From positions 1 to 22,132 of the IMG/VR virus record IMGVR_UViG_3300010379_001312: 22,132 nucleotides of DNA. One strand, 5' to 3'. This DNA is from a virus. A program made the position numbers and the translations under genes. Below, in pieces: positions 14,444 through 22,132 of the stretch (the first letter of the stretch is position 1; each line of letters begins with the position of its first letter). Under the pieces are notes generated by a model, which did not search any database, had not been told where the DNA came from, and saw only the letters and a list, made by a program, of their open reading frames with translations.

Positions 14444-14959
14444 ATGGAGCGTTTCGTAAACACAATCAAGGCGCATGCCGACGCGTTGGTCCAGGCACAA
14501 GGCCAACCGCGATTCGGCACAATCACTTCAGTCGACCCTAACACGGGAACGGCACGAGTTGCGCTACAGCCAGAAGGGGTACTAAGCGGCTGGCTTCCCA
14601 TCCTATCCGCCTGGGTAGGTGCTGGCTGGGGAATGATATGCCCTCCGGCCCCAGGAGATCAGGTCCTTGTGCTTGCGCAGGAGGGGGCCGCCGAACACGG
14701 GATCATTGTTGGTCGGATCTTCTCGAGTCAGCAGCTTCCCCCACCTGCTCCGAGTGGTGAATTTTGGCTAGTTCATCAGTCAGGTTCCTATCTCAAACTG
14801 CTAAGCAACGGGACTGTTCAGATAGGTGGCGATTTGCACGTCATTGGAGACGTCTATGATAGCCAAGGCTCTTTGTCGCGATTGCGGGGCCACTATGATG
14901 CTCATACGCATACCGACTCCCACGGCGGCCTAACGACTACAACTAGCCAACCGGATTAG
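14444..14959 (+). CDS. baseplate assembly protein V, central spike
   Basis: The membrane-piercing spike, 171 residues, like P2 gpV / Mu gp45. An OB-fold is visible in residues 20-95 (FGTITSVDPNTGTARVAL, GWLPILSAWVG, GDQVLVLAQEG, GIIVGRIF). A beta-helix shaft follows (SGSYLKLLSNGTVQIGGDLHV). The C-terminus carries YDAHTHTDSHGG: H154 and H156 form an HxH motif, which in trimeric spikes binds an iron ion at the apex (known from P2 gpV and phi92 gp138). The ATG at 14444 is favoured over TTG 14441. Confidence 0.88.
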   Translation: MERFVNTIKAHADALVQAQGQPRFGTITSVDPNTGTARVALQPEGVLSGWLPILSAWVGAGWGMICPPAPGDQVLVLAQEGAAEHGIIVGRIFSSQQLPPPAPSGEFWLVHQSGSYLKLLSNGTVQIGGDLHVIGDVYDSQGSLSRLRGHYDAHTHTDSHGGLTTTTSQPD

Positions 14960-14967
14960 GGACATTC

Positions 14968-15345
14968 ATGTCTGACATCGCCCACCAGTGGGGCTCTGAT
15001 TTAGAGTTCGGACCGACTGGAGACGTGGCCATCGTTGCCGGCTCGGCTTTGGGCCAGCAGCGAGTCCTGCGACGCCTTCTTACCAATCCACTCGACTACA
15101 TATGGCAACCTAGCTACGGTGCTGGTTTGGCTGGCTTCATCGGGCAGCCAGCAAATGCTTTACAAATCCGCGCAACAATTCGCAGCCAGATATTTAAGGA
15201 AGCCGCGGTAGTACAAAATCCAGAGCCAACGATCGACGTGACTCTCTCTCCCGGGGGTGCCGCTGAAGATGTCTACGTGCATATCCGTTACGTCTATGCA
15301 CAGACTGGACAGACCCAGGTTCTGACCTTCTCTGTGAGTACTTAG
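14968..15345 (+). CDS. baseplate wedge protein, gpW/gp25-like
   Basis: A 125-residue member of the gpW/gp25 lysozyme-fold-like family, which seeds sheath assembly on the baseplate. Family marks are the start DIAHQWGSDLEFGPTGDVAIV, the loop GSALGQQRVLRRLLTNPLDYIWQPSYGAGL (arginine cluster followed by Pro-Xaa-Asp-Tyr and a Gly-rich turn), a helix with IRSQIFKEAAVV, and closing strands YVHIRYVYAQTGQTQVLTFSV. AGGGA lies at -10. It follows the spike and precedes baseplate J, the standard order. Confidence 0.88.
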   Translation: MSDIAHQWGSDLEFGPTGDVAIVAGSALGQQRVLRRLLTNPLDYIWQPSYGAGLAGFIGQPANALQIRATIRSQIFKEAAVVQNPEPTIDVTLSPGGAAEDVYVHIRYVYAQTGQTQVLTFSVST

Positions 15346-15348
15346 ACG

Positions 15349-16473
15349 ATGCGGCTTTCGCTTCAGACGTTCACCAGCATGGTTCAGGGTATGGCCGCAG
15401 CCGTCCAGGCTGCCGCAACTCAGCTCCTTGACCTCACGATTGGCTCTACGCTTCGGGCAATATTGGAGGCAACTGCATCGATTGCATTATGGATGCAATG
15501 GCTGGTTTTGCAGGTTCTCCAAATGACGCGCGCGGCAACGAGTAGTGGAGCTGACCTCGACAGCTGGATGGCCGACTTTTCGCTGACACGCCTACCGGCA
15601 AATCCAGCTTCGGGGACGGTCACGTTTTCCCGATTCAATTCCAGTGTTCCTGCACTTGTTCCGGTGGGTGCTCTTGTACGAACGACCGGCGGCACAGAGA
15701 CTTTTGCAGTCGCTGAGGACGCCACCGTACCTGAATGGAACCGGGCACAAAGCGGTTACGTTATTGGGATCGGGGTCACCGCCCTTGGCGTGCCCGTCGT
15801 GGCGCAGACCGCAGGAACGTGCGGCAACGTGCAGGCTGCATCGATAACTGTCCTCGCGTCGGCATTGTCCGGTATAGATAGTGTCTTGAATGCTGCTGGG
15901 TTTGTAAATGGTATCGATGCTGAGTCGGACTCCGCCTTCAGGCTTCGGTTCCAAAGTTTCATGGCAAGTCTGTCGCGGGCAACCCTTTCGGCGGTGGGGT
16001 ACGCTATCAGCACCGTTCAGCAAGGGCTGAACTATACAATACAGGAAAACCTGGGCGCATCGGGAGCATTCCAGCTCGGGAATTTTGTCATCGTCGTGGA
16101 CGATGGGTCTGGGTATCCGTCCAGCACAATTTTGTCCATGGTCCAACAGGCTGTCGAGGCGGTTCGCCCCGTCGCATCGACGTTTGCCGTTCTTGCGCCA
16201 ATTGTCACACAAGTGAATGTCTCACTTACCATCACCGCCGCTGGCGGTGCTAACGTGACTCTTCTCACCCCGCAGATTGTCAGCGCAATGGGTGCGTACG
16301 TGAACGCTCTTCCGGTCGGCGCTCCGCTCCCTGCGACCATGATTGCGCTGATTGCCTATACGGCAAGCCCAAACGTCAGTAACGTGACGGCGATCCTGTT
16401 GAATGGCCAGACCTCGGATATTGTCGTACAGCGTTCCGGGGTGATCAAAATCGGCACAGTGGTGGTGAGTTGA
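15349..16473 (+). CDS. baseplate J-like wedge protein
   Basis: A 374-residue baseplate J protein (P2 gpJ / Mu gp47 / T4 gp6 family), the structural core of each baseplate wedge. Visible parts are the N-terminal helices (STLRAILEATASIALWMQWL), DLDSWMADFSLTRLPANPASG leading into GTVTFSR, the beta barrel with VPVGALVRTTGGTETF, FVNGIDAESDSAFRLRFQSF (the characteristic 'G.D.E.D..FR.R' stretch), and a C-terminal ring domain ending VQRSGVIKIGTVVVS. It begins three bases after the gp25-like stop and ends one base before the next ATG. Confidence 0.9.
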   Translation: MRLSLQTFTSMVQGMAAAVQAAATQLLDLTIGSTLRAILEATASIALWMQWLVLQVLQMTRAATSSGADLDSWMADFSLTRLPANPASGTVTFSRFNSSVPALVPVGALVRTTGGTETFAVAEDATVPEWNRAQSGYVIGIGVTALGVPVVAQTAGTCGNVQAASITVLASALSGIDSVLNAAGFVNGIDAESDSAFRLRFQSFMASLSRATLSAVGYAISTVQQGLNYTIQENLGASGAFQLGNFVIVVDDGSGYPSSTILSMVQQAVEAVRPVASTFAVLAPIVTQVNVSLTITAAGGANVTLLTPQIVSAMGAYVNALPVGAPLPATMIALIAYTASPNVSNVTAILLNGQTSDIVVQRSGVIKIGTVVVS

Positions 16474-16474
16474 T

Positions 16475-17149
16475 ATGACCGGCGATCAGCAGGATATCTT
16501 GTCTCGTCTGAAGCAGGTCCTGCCGTTGCAATGGTTTCCGGACAACACGCCCGTTCTTGACACGCTACTGAACGGCGTCGCTTGGGCCTGGGCGTGGGTA
16601 TATGAGCTTTTGCAGTACGTCATAACTCAAGCTCGCATTTCGACGGCCGAAGACACCTGGTTGGACTTGATAGCGGCAGATTATTTCGGGTCAGGGCTCG
16701 GCCGACGTGTTGGCGAGAATGACGACGCGTATCGATCGCGAATCCGGCTGGAACTCATCCGTCAACGAGGGACACGGCGAGCTGTCATTTTGTCACTTGT
16801 CGATCTAACTGGTCGATCGCCGATTGTGTTCGAGCCGGCAAACACTTTGGACACGGGTGGGTATGGCAGTATCAGCGGAACGGCTGGCGGGGTTGCTTAT
16901 GGAGTAGCAGGTGGTTGGGGAAGCCTGAGCTTGCCGTTTCAATTTTTTGTCACAGCCTATCGACCGGCGAGCGTGGGCATCGGATCGGTATCGGGGTGGG
17001 GATGTGGCGGCGGAGGGTACTGTCAAGGTTCCCTGGAATACGCGAGCCTAACCATGATGCAGGGTCAAATTACCGATGTCGATATTTGCACGGCAATTAC
17101 CGACGTGCTGCCAGTTGGGGTCATCGCCTGGACTCGAATAAGCAGCTAA
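16475..17149 (+). CDS. tail protein I-like baseplate protein
   Basis: A 224-residue wedge protein that would hold the J protein and anchor the fibre. Its N-terminal helices (DILSRLKQVLPLQWFPDNTP, LLNGVAWAWAWVYELLQYV, ISTAEDTWLDLIAADYFG) and the RRVGENDDAYRSRIRLELIR motif are typical of the tail I / gp48-like group. From residue 122 it turns glycine- and tryptophan-rich (GGYGSISGTAGGVAYGVAGG, GWGCGGGGYCQGSL), a loop that varies between relatives. The C-terminus TDVLPVGVIAWTRIS is conserved-looking. The role is inferred from position and the helical part. Confidence 0.75.
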   Translation: MTGDQQDILSRLKQVLPLQWFPDNTPVLDTLLNGVAWAWAWVYELLQYVITQARISTAEDTWLDLIAADYFGSGLGRRVGENDDAYRSRIRLELIRQRGTRRAVILSLVDLTGRSPIVFEPANTLDTGGYGSISGTAGGVAYGVAGGWGSLSLPFQFFVTAYRPASVGIGSVSGWGCGGGGYCQGSLEYASLTMMQGQITDVDICTAITDVLPVGVIAWTRISS

Positions 17150-17177
17150 CGCTTTCGTTTGGCAGCAAGAGGACCAT

Positions 17178-18443
17178 ATGGACCGAAACCTCGTCTATCC
17201 AGGAAGCATCCCGCTCGATACCGATCTTCTTTCCGTCAATCGTAACGCGATGATCGCGCTAGGCTATCTGGCACAGGCAGTATTGGGCACCGGCCCCGTC
17301 GTGGATGGGCTAGCCTGCACTCCGACATCCCCGGCTTCCATGACCATAATTGTCGGGCCGGGTACAATTTCTCAGCTTTCCGTGATCGACATGCTTCCGT
17401 ACGGATCCTTGCCTGCAAACATAACGGATCCTCTACTTAAGATTGGCATAAATATCGCGCCGACCAACTTCACAGTCACAGCCCCGACTACATCAGGCCA
17501 ATCGGTGAATTTTCTCATAGAGGCTGTGTTCCAGGAGAGCGATATCGATCCGATAGTCTTGCCATACTACAATGCAGCACAGCCATCTCAGCCGTACAGT
17601 GGCCCAGCAAATTCCGCAGCTGCGCAGAATACCCTGCGTACGCAATGTGTAGAACTACAGATGAAGCCTGGCACGCCCGCTGCCTCCGGCGCGCAATCTA
17701 CTCCTCCTGTGGACAATGGGTGGACTGGCCTCTACGTTATCACTGTCTCATACGGCCAAACATCGGTCACCGCAGCGAACATTGCGACACTTCCAACAGC
17801 ACCGTTTATGGCGTGGAAGCTGCCGTTGCTACGTCCCGGCTTCGGCTCGGGAATCCAGAGCTTTACCGCGTCAGGGAATTTCGTTGTTCCGGCGGGCGTC
17901 ACGCAGGTAGAGGTTGAAGCTTGGGGGGGCGGCGCTGGCAGCTACGCATCAGTCTCCGGCGTATCCACTGGCAGCGGCTCAGGTGGTGGTTCGGGCGGCG
18001 GCTATGCACGAAAGCGGGTTACCGGCCTAACGCCCGGCCAATCCGTTGCTGTTGTCGTTGGGGCTGGTGGCAACGGTGGAACAGTAGGAGGCGGCGTTGC
18101 AACTTCTGGTGGGACGTCAAGCTTCGGACCCTACGTCAGCGCGACCGGCGGGAGCCTTAATTACCTCGCTACTGCCGCCAGCCCCCAGAACGGCGCCACG
18201 CCGGCGGGCATTGGCATTGGCGGAGACGTTAACCTTATTGGGTCCGCCGGTCAGGCAGCCGTATTGAACCAGGGGGGAATGGGCGGAGGCGCCCCAATGG
18301 GTGGCAGCCAAAACAGCGGCACAACCGGCGTTGCCGGGGTGTTCCCTGGCGGAGGCGCTGCGGGAGCCGGCACAGGCTCCAATGGTAACACGCCATACTA
18401 CGGCGCGGCCGGCGCACTTGGGTTGGTAGTTGTAAGGTGGTGA
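17178..18443 (+). CDS. tail fibre with glycine-rich adhesin tip
   Basis: A 421-residue host-recognition protein. Residues 1-220 form the baseplate-attached part (NLVYPGSIPLDTDLLSVNRN and ALGYLAQAVLG, then beta-rich domains with GWTGLYVITVSYG). Residues 227-421 are a glycine-rich domain introduced by SFTASGNFVVPAGVTQVEVE and AWGGGAG, containing many GGG runs (GSGGGSGGGYARK, VVGAGGNGGTVGGG, GGMGGGAPMGG, GGGAAGAG) and ending GALGLVVVRW. Known glycine-rich phage adhesins fold into polyglycine-II helices whose loops touch the receptor, so this is the probable receptor-binding tip. Its ribosome-binding site is AGAGGA, and the next gene starts one base after its stop. Confidence 0.85.
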   Translation: MDRNLVYPGSIPLDTDLLSVNRNAMIALGYLAQAVLGTGPVVDGLACTPTSPASMTIIVGPGTISQLSVIDMLPYGSLPANITDPLLKIGINIAPTNFTVTAPTTSGQSVNFLIEAVFQESDIDPIVLPYYNAAQPSQPYSGPANSAAAQNTLRTQCVELQMKPGTPAASGAQSTPPVDNGWTGLYVITVSYGQTSVTAANIATLPTAPFMAWKLPLLRPGFGSGIQSFTASGNFVVPAGVTQVEVEAWGGGAGSYASVSGVSTGSGSGGGSGGGYARKRVTGLTPGQSVAVVVGAGGNGGTVGGGVATSGGTSSFGPYVSATGGSLNYLATAASPQNGATPAGIGIGGDVNLIGSAGQAAVLNQGGMGGGAPMGGSQNSGTTGVAGVFPGGGAAGAGTGSNGNTPYYGAAGALGLVVVRW

Positions 18444-18444
18444 T

Positions 18445-18711
18445 ATGCGAACTTATGCGCGAATTCAAGACGGGCGTGTGGCCGAGTTAGTGACCACAAG
18501 CTCAGATATTTCGACAATGTTTCACCCAGCATTGACCTGGGTGGACGCTTCGTCAGTGACTGGGGTAGCGGAAGGCTGGACGTATGGCGGGGCGGTCTTT
18601 TCGAGGGCTGTCATTCCAGAGGTTGCGCCGCCCGCGTTGTCGATTTCGGGGATGCAGGCCCAGCTAGAAATTTTCGCTGCTCAGCTCGCGATTTTGACGA
18701 AGACAGCCTGA
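18445..18711 (+). CDS. small fibre-associated protein (assembly chaperone-like)
   Basis: An 88-residue protein with ARIQDGRVAELVTTS at the start, FHPALTWVDASSVTGVAEGW in the middle, and a C-terminal helix GMQAQLEIFAAQLAILTK. Short proteins with 'ARI.DG.V.E' followed by 'P....V D...V..GW.Y.G..F' regularly follow fibre genes and act as fibre chaperones or attach to the fibre. The ATG is one base after the fibre stop. It is the last phage gene before the first IS, which begins 31 bases downstream. Confidence 0.7.
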   Translation: MRTYARIQDGRVAELVTTSSDISTMFHPALTWVDASSVTGVAEGWTYGGAVFSRAVIPEVAPPALSISGMQAQLEIFAAQLAILTKTA

Positions 18712-18741
18712 TTAATGTGTCATTAGGCACATCCACCCTGA

Positions 18742-19722
18742 ATGTCCGTCCAGGAACAAATTGAGTCTTTCGAATTGGTCAGCAACTCCCTCTTGAGCTC
18801 ATCGAATCTGTTGCCATTTTGCGCCCCCTGCATGCAAACTAGGGGCACGACATGTGGACCAAGGAGAACCGCCGCCGCTATGGTCGCAGCGGGCTGCGCT
18901 ACGAGACCGACCTGAATGACGACGCTTGAGCGCCAAAGGCGATCAACGCGGAGATCGCACCCTTCATTCTGCCTGCCAAGCTGGGGGGGCAACAAGCATT
19001 CGGTCAACCTGCGCGAGGTCGTCAACGGAATGACGTATATCTTGGGCACCGGCTGCCAGTGGCGTGCGATCCCAAAGGACCTGGCAGCACGTAGCACCAT
19101 ATATGACTACTTTGACCGTTGGAGCTGGGACGGGACGTTGCAGCCCATCCACCACGCACGCTACGTCAAATGCCGGGAGGAATCGTCACGCGAGGCCAGT
19201 CAAACGGTAGCGATTATAGACGCCCAAAGCGTCAAGAGCGCCGCACAGGGCGGCGGCCACATCGATCCGCATGAGTATGATAGGGGCAAGAAGATCAAAG
19301 GCAAGAAGCGGCACGTTCTGGTCGACACGCAAGGCCTGGTCCTGTAGGCCATCGTGACTGCCGCCGACATCCAGGATCGCGACGGCGGGCGTGGCGGCTG
19401 GGCACTTTATTCGGTCTCTACTCCTTTCTGCTGAAGCTCTACGCCGACGGCGGCTATAGGGGCCCGAGTCCCGTAAGTCCCTCAAAGCCATGCTGTCAGA
19501 GGTTCAGGTGGAGATCGTCAAGCGTTCCGATCGGGTCAAAGGCTTCGTGGTGCCCAGATGCTGGGTGGTCGAGCGAACACTCGCCCGGCTGAATCGCTGC
19601 CGCCGCTTGAGCAAGGACTGGGAGAAACTCAATCACAAAGCGCGGGCTTTTCTGCTTATGGCGTCCATACGCCTCATGATCAGGAGGTTATGTCGGAGCT
19701 AGCCATGTGGCCGGACAGACTC
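18742..19722 (+). mobile_element. decayed IS5-family insertion sequence (IS copy 1)
   Basis: The left end reads ATGTCCGTCCAGGAAC and the right end, on the other strand, GAGTCTGTCCGGCCAC, imperfect copies of the termini of the second IS in this window. The bases outside are TGA on the left and CGA on the right, compatible with a TNA target duplication that has since changed by one base. The element is about 981 bp, separates the fibre genes from the adaptor-like gene, and carries only a broken transposase. It is too decayed to move on its own. Confidence 0.75.
18852..19702 (+). pseudogene. IS5-family transposase pseudogene (copy 1)
   Basis: The start MWTKENRRRYGRSGLRY is followed by TGA at codon 26 (18927-18929). 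A run of seven G (18983-18989) shifts the frame. Reading resumes as VNGMTYILGTGCQWRAIPKD and on through AIIDAQSVKSAAQGG (first catalytic Asp) and KKIKGKKRHVLVD to a TAG at 19345. After further frame damage the end reads [20 protein letters not shown], with the catalytic Glu. At least four lesions make it non-functional. About two-thirds of residues match the copy-2 transposase by eye, so this is a related but distinct element. Confidence 0.8.
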
Positions 19723-19844
19723 CGATCTGTCAGGAGCACGTTTGTTTCACTGCGGCGCGTATCCCAATCGATCTTTAGATGCATCATAATTTGTCTGTGA
19801 CAGTAAAGATTCAACGCCTGATCCACATGCTTCAGAAGGTTGTC

Positions 19845-20324
19845 ATGGCCACTCCAGCTATCCACGTATCGAAACCCAGCAGTGCGCGTACCGTTCTCCT
19901 TGATGCCTTTATTCCTGTACCGCGTGGGTCCACCGCGGTTGCCCCGCCTCCATTGAATTGGCCAACGAAGGATCCCAGTGATGTCCTTGATTATCAGCTT
20001 AATATATCCCCGGCATTGATAGGAAATGAAGGAGACTCAATCGCAACTCTCGATGTTTCTATAACTCCAGACAACCCTGGAGACCTGACACTAAATGAGG
20101 CTCAGGCAGACGGCCCTTCTGCCGTGTTGTGGCTGTCCGGAGGTCAAGCAGGTATAATCTATACCATTACGATCCTAATCTCCACGATTAATGGACGGGC
20201 ACTACAGCGCAGTATATTGCTTCCGGTTCTGTTGCTGTCGGTACCGCCAGTCCCGCCTAATGCTATCGATATCACCGCAGGTGTGGTTCTGACCGATCAA
20301 AATGGTAACCCAGTACTCGCCTGA
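19845..20324 (+). CDS. phage fibre-tail adaptor-like protein
   Basis: A 159-residue phage protein stranded between two IS elements. It has WPTKDPSDVLDYQLNISPAL, then DSIATLDVSITPD, AVLWLSGGQAGIIYTITILI and STINGRALQRSI. The pattern 'KDP.DVLDY....... GD.I', 'WLSGG.AG..Y.IT..I.T..GR...R' is that of the Gp77-type fibre-tail adaptor family (Ig-like fold). The ATG at 19845 is preceded by AGAAGG; an upstream in-frame ATG (19779) has no ribosome-binding site. The second IS lies two bases beyond the stop, so the gene is intact but cut off from its operon on both sides. Confidence 0.7.
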   Translation: MATPAIHVSKPSSARTVLLDAFIPVPRGSTAVAPPPLNWPTKDPSDVLDYQLNISPALIGNEGDSIATLDVSITPDNPGDLTLNEAQADGPSAVLWLSGGQAGIIYTITILISTINGRALQRSILLPVLLLSVPPVPPNAIDITAGVVLTDQNGNPVLA

Positions 20325-20329
20325 CCTTA

Positions 20330-21296
20330 GTGTCCGTCCGGGAACTTTGCGAGTCTTTAGAGTCGGTTACGGGGTGGAGGCTTGAACCCATTGAATCCAC
20401 TGTGGTTTGCTTGGCGTCACCGATTCGCAAGGTGCCGCATGTGGACCACAGAGAACCGCCCCCGCTACGACCGGGGCAAGCTTCGCTACCCGAGTGACCT
20501 GACCGACGCCGAGTGAGCACAGATCGAGCCGTTGATCCCGCCCGCCAAGCGGGGAGGCCGCGGGCGCGAAGTCGTCGTGCGACAGATCCTCAACGGCATC
20601 ATGTATGTGCTGAGCACGGCCTGCCAGTGGCGATACACCCCGAAGGATCTGCCGCCGAGGAGCACACTGCACGACTACTTTCAGCGCTGGGGTCATGATG
20701 GGACACTGACGAGCATCCACTATGCACTTTACGTGAAATGCCGAGAGCAAACGAACCGGTCAGCCAGCCCAACAGCCGGTATCATCGACAGCCAGAGCGT
20801 CAAAAGTGCCGAAAAAGGCGGTCGCCGCGTCGATCCACACGGGTATGATGCCGGCAAGAAGATCAAGGGCAAAAAGCGGCATATCGTGGTTGATGCCGAG
20901 GGCCTGCTGGTGCACGCGGTCGTTCATACGGCCGACATCCAGGACCGGGACGGCGGCGTGCTGGCCCTCTCGTCCATGCCGGACCATTGCGCTCACCTGA
21001 AGGTGCTGTTCGCCGATGGCGGCTATCAAGGGCCGAAATTCCGCACGGCGGCGGCAGAGATATTGCCGCAGCTCGCCGTCCAGATCGTCAAGCGCTCGGA
21101 CCAAGGCAAAGGCTTCGTGGTCCTGCCTCGGCGCTGGGTTGTCGAGCGCTCCATCGCGTGGCTGAACCGATGCCGGCGCCTGGCCAAGGATTTCGAGAAC
21201 CTGACCCGCAACGCACTGGCGTTCGTTATGCTGGCGTCGATCCGGCTCATGCTGAGGAAGCTGTGTAATTCAGCGTAAGACTTCCCGGACAGACTC
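20330..21296 (+). mobile_element. IS5-family (IS1031-type) insertion sequence, copy 2
   Basis: A 967-bp element flanked by TTA on both sides (20327-20329 and 21297-21299), the TNA-type target duplication of the IS1031 group. The terminal inverted repeats match at 13 of 16 positions: left GTGTCCGTCCGGGAAC, right (other strand) GAGTCTGTCCGGGAAG. Intact ends and duplication indicate a fairly recent insertion. It holds one transposase gene with a single in-frame TGA. It landed just beyond the fibre-tail adaptor-like gene and immediately before the third element. Confidence 0.88.
20439..21278 (+). pseudogene. IS5-family transposase with one in-frame TGA (copy 2)
   Basis: The natural start MWTTENRPRYDRGKLRYPSD is followed at codon 26 by TGA (20514-20516), where relatives have Trp (DAEW). 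After the stop, the same frame is intact for the rest of the protein: RGREVVVRQILNGIMYVLST, ACQWRYTPKD, GIIDSQSVKSAEKGG (Asp 1), FADGGYQG (Asp 2) and WVVERSIAWLNRCRRLAKDF (Glu, with the Y-R-K type signature). The DDE triad is complete. Without readthrough or internal initiation (first in-frame option TTG at 20532), only a 25-residue peptide would be made. Confidence 0.82.
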
Positions 21297-21315
21297 TTAG
21301 GTCTCGAAACCCACC

Positions 21316-21366
21316 GAGGGGGGCTTGAAATCGGACAAGTCCATGGAACCTAGCAGAGCCCCCCTC
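21316..21366 (+). promoter_or_regulatory. hairpin in the leader of the third transposase
   Basis: GAGGGGGGCT (21316-21325) and AGCCCCCCTC (21357-21366) form a perfect ten-base-pair inverted repeat with a 31-base loop, ending 12 bases before the transposase ATG at 21379. In transcripts entering from outside the element it would form a very stable hairpin over the leader. Comparable fold-back inhibitors in other IS families prevent transposase translation from external transcripts. The regulatory role here is inference. Confidence 0.45.
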
Positions 21367-21378
21367 CAGGCGCCTCCG

Positions 21379-22132
21379 ATGTGGACTCGCGAGACCCGGG
21401 CGATGCATGACCGGGACGACCTGCGCTACCCCAGCGATCTCAACGACGCGGAATGGCAGATTCTGGCGCCACTGTTTCTACCACCTCCCAAGACCGGTCG
21501 ACATCGGTCCTGGCCGATGCGCGAGATCATCGACGCGATCTTCTTTATGCTGCGCGACGGTTGCCCGTGGCGCATGCTGCCGGAGCAATTTCCGCCGCCC
21601 CATAGGGTCTATCGCTGGTTCACCCGCTTCCGCGATGATGGAACATGGGAGCGGCTGAACCATCAGTTGGTGGCGCTGGATCGCCAACGGGCAGGGCGTG
21701 AGGCCAGCCCGAGTGCAGCCGTCATCGACACCCAGAGCGTCAAGACCACCGAGGCCGGTGGCCTGCACGGTTACGACGCGGCCAAGAAGATCAACGCCGC
21801 AAGCGGCATGCTATGGTGGACACCGACGGACGCAGCCTTGAATTGCAGGTGCATGCGGCGTCGGTGCAGAACCGCGACGGTGCGCCGGCGGTGCTGCATG
21901 CAGCCCACGCCCGGTTCCCCTCGATCCAGAAGGTGTTTGCTGACAGCGTCTGTGCCGGCGAGTGGGTCGCCAACGCGACCGCCATCGTGGTGGAGATTGT
22001 CCGCAAGCCGCCCGATCAGGTCGGCTTCAAGGTGCTGCCCCGCCGCTGGGTGGTCGAGCGGTTCTTCGCCTGGGTCAACCGCAACCGTCGCCTCGCCAAG
22101 GACTTCGAGGCCACTATCGCCTCGGCAACCGC
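21379..22132 (+). pseudogene. IS5-family transposase, one-base deletion, 3' end outside window
   Basis: The protein starts MWTRETRAMHDRDDLRYPSD and keeps Trp at codon 26 (LNDAEWQILAPLFLPP). It continues with MREIIDAIFFMLRDGCPWRM, then RWFTRFRDDGTWERL and VIDTQSVKTTEAGG (Asp 1). After KKIN at about 21794 one base is missing: the sequence has AACGCCGCAAG where AACGGCCGCAAG restores the family frame. From there the -1-shifted frame runs open to the window end with FADSVCAGEW (Asp 2) and LPRRWVVERFFAWVNRNRRL (Glu). Unless the deletion is a sequencing error or bypassed by frameshifting, the enzyme is inactive. Confidence 0.8.

Larger units (their letters stand above)
21300..22132 (+). mobile_element. 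third IS5-family element, truncated by the window end
   Basis: The region to the right of copy 2 carries another IS5-type transposase of a clearly different lineage. The exact left end cannot be fixed because the right terminus lies outside the window; it is somewhere between 21300 and 21316. The DNA is visibly more GC-rich than the phage genes. Copy 2 appears to have inserted next to or just into its left edge. Confidence 0.65.

Noticed and set aside
18714-18733. ATGTG / CACAT hairpin after the fibre genes as a terminator
   Set aside because: The stem has only five pairs and no T tract follows.
18983-18989. Run of seven G in IS copy 1 as a programmed slippage site
   Set aside because: The same gene has two stops and another frame break, so a simple decay indel explains it better.
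1-22132. tRNA genes, att sites, integrase or CRISPR array
   Set aside because: I found no cloverleaf-like sequence, no spaced direct repeats and no integrase reading frame. A weak att site cannot be excluded because the element's ends are probably outside the window.

Overview
The window is the structural (morphogenesis) half of a contractile-tailed phage or prophage, followed on the right by a pile-up of IS5-family insertion sequences. Base composition is moderately GC-rich and Shine-Dalgarno sites are AGGAG-like. The transposases are of the IS1031/IS5 type, and several small proteins have the style of alphaproteobacterial prophages. Acetobacteraceae (Acidiphilium/Roseomonas-like) is my best guess for the host, by inference only. 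No tRNA, rRNA, CRISPR array or integrase is visible.

Left flank (1-1849): two leftward genes, a stand-alone response-regulator receiver domain and a small exported or lipoprotein-like protein, face away from the phage operon. A TTGACC-18-TATAAG promoter candidate for the rightward operon lies over the start of the second leftward gene. Head module (1850 to about 8800): large terminase, SPP1-type portal, small scaffold-like protein, major capsid protein, a small beta-rich protein, neck/connector-type proteins, and a 49-codon gene. Tail module (8806-13371): sheath, tube and a tail-assembly chaperone pair joined by a well-formed -1 frameshift site (GGGAAAC followed by a two-tier stem-loop). Next come a puzzling roughly 1 kb region where a tape measure should be, a hub-associated protein and a LysM/gpX-like protein. 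Baseplate and fibre module (13358-18711): hub gpD-like, spike gpV-like with a terminal HxH motif, gp25/gpW-like wedge, baseplate J, tail protein I-like, a fibre with a glycine-rich adhesin tip, and a small fibre-associated protein.

The genes run rightward with spacings of a few bases and many TAATG/TGATG/ATGA junctions, so they are probably one translationally coupled transcript. Their order is the usual one: packaging, head, neck, tail shaft, baseplate, fibre.

Right flank (18742-22132): a decayed IS, then a stranded phage gene (fibre-tail adaptor-like, 19845-20324), then a nearly intact IS with TTA target duplication and one in-frame TGA. Last is a third IS transposase with a one-base deletion, cut by the window end. 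No small terminase (beyond a 31-codon ORF), capsid protease, lysis or replication genes are seen here. The particle could be a phage, a degraded prophage or a domesticated particle; this window cannot decide.

The strongest observations are the frameshift signal at 11147-11209, the multi-frame coding structure and lack of room for a normal tape measure at 11323-12443, and the shared TGA at Trp codon 26 in two diverged IS copies.
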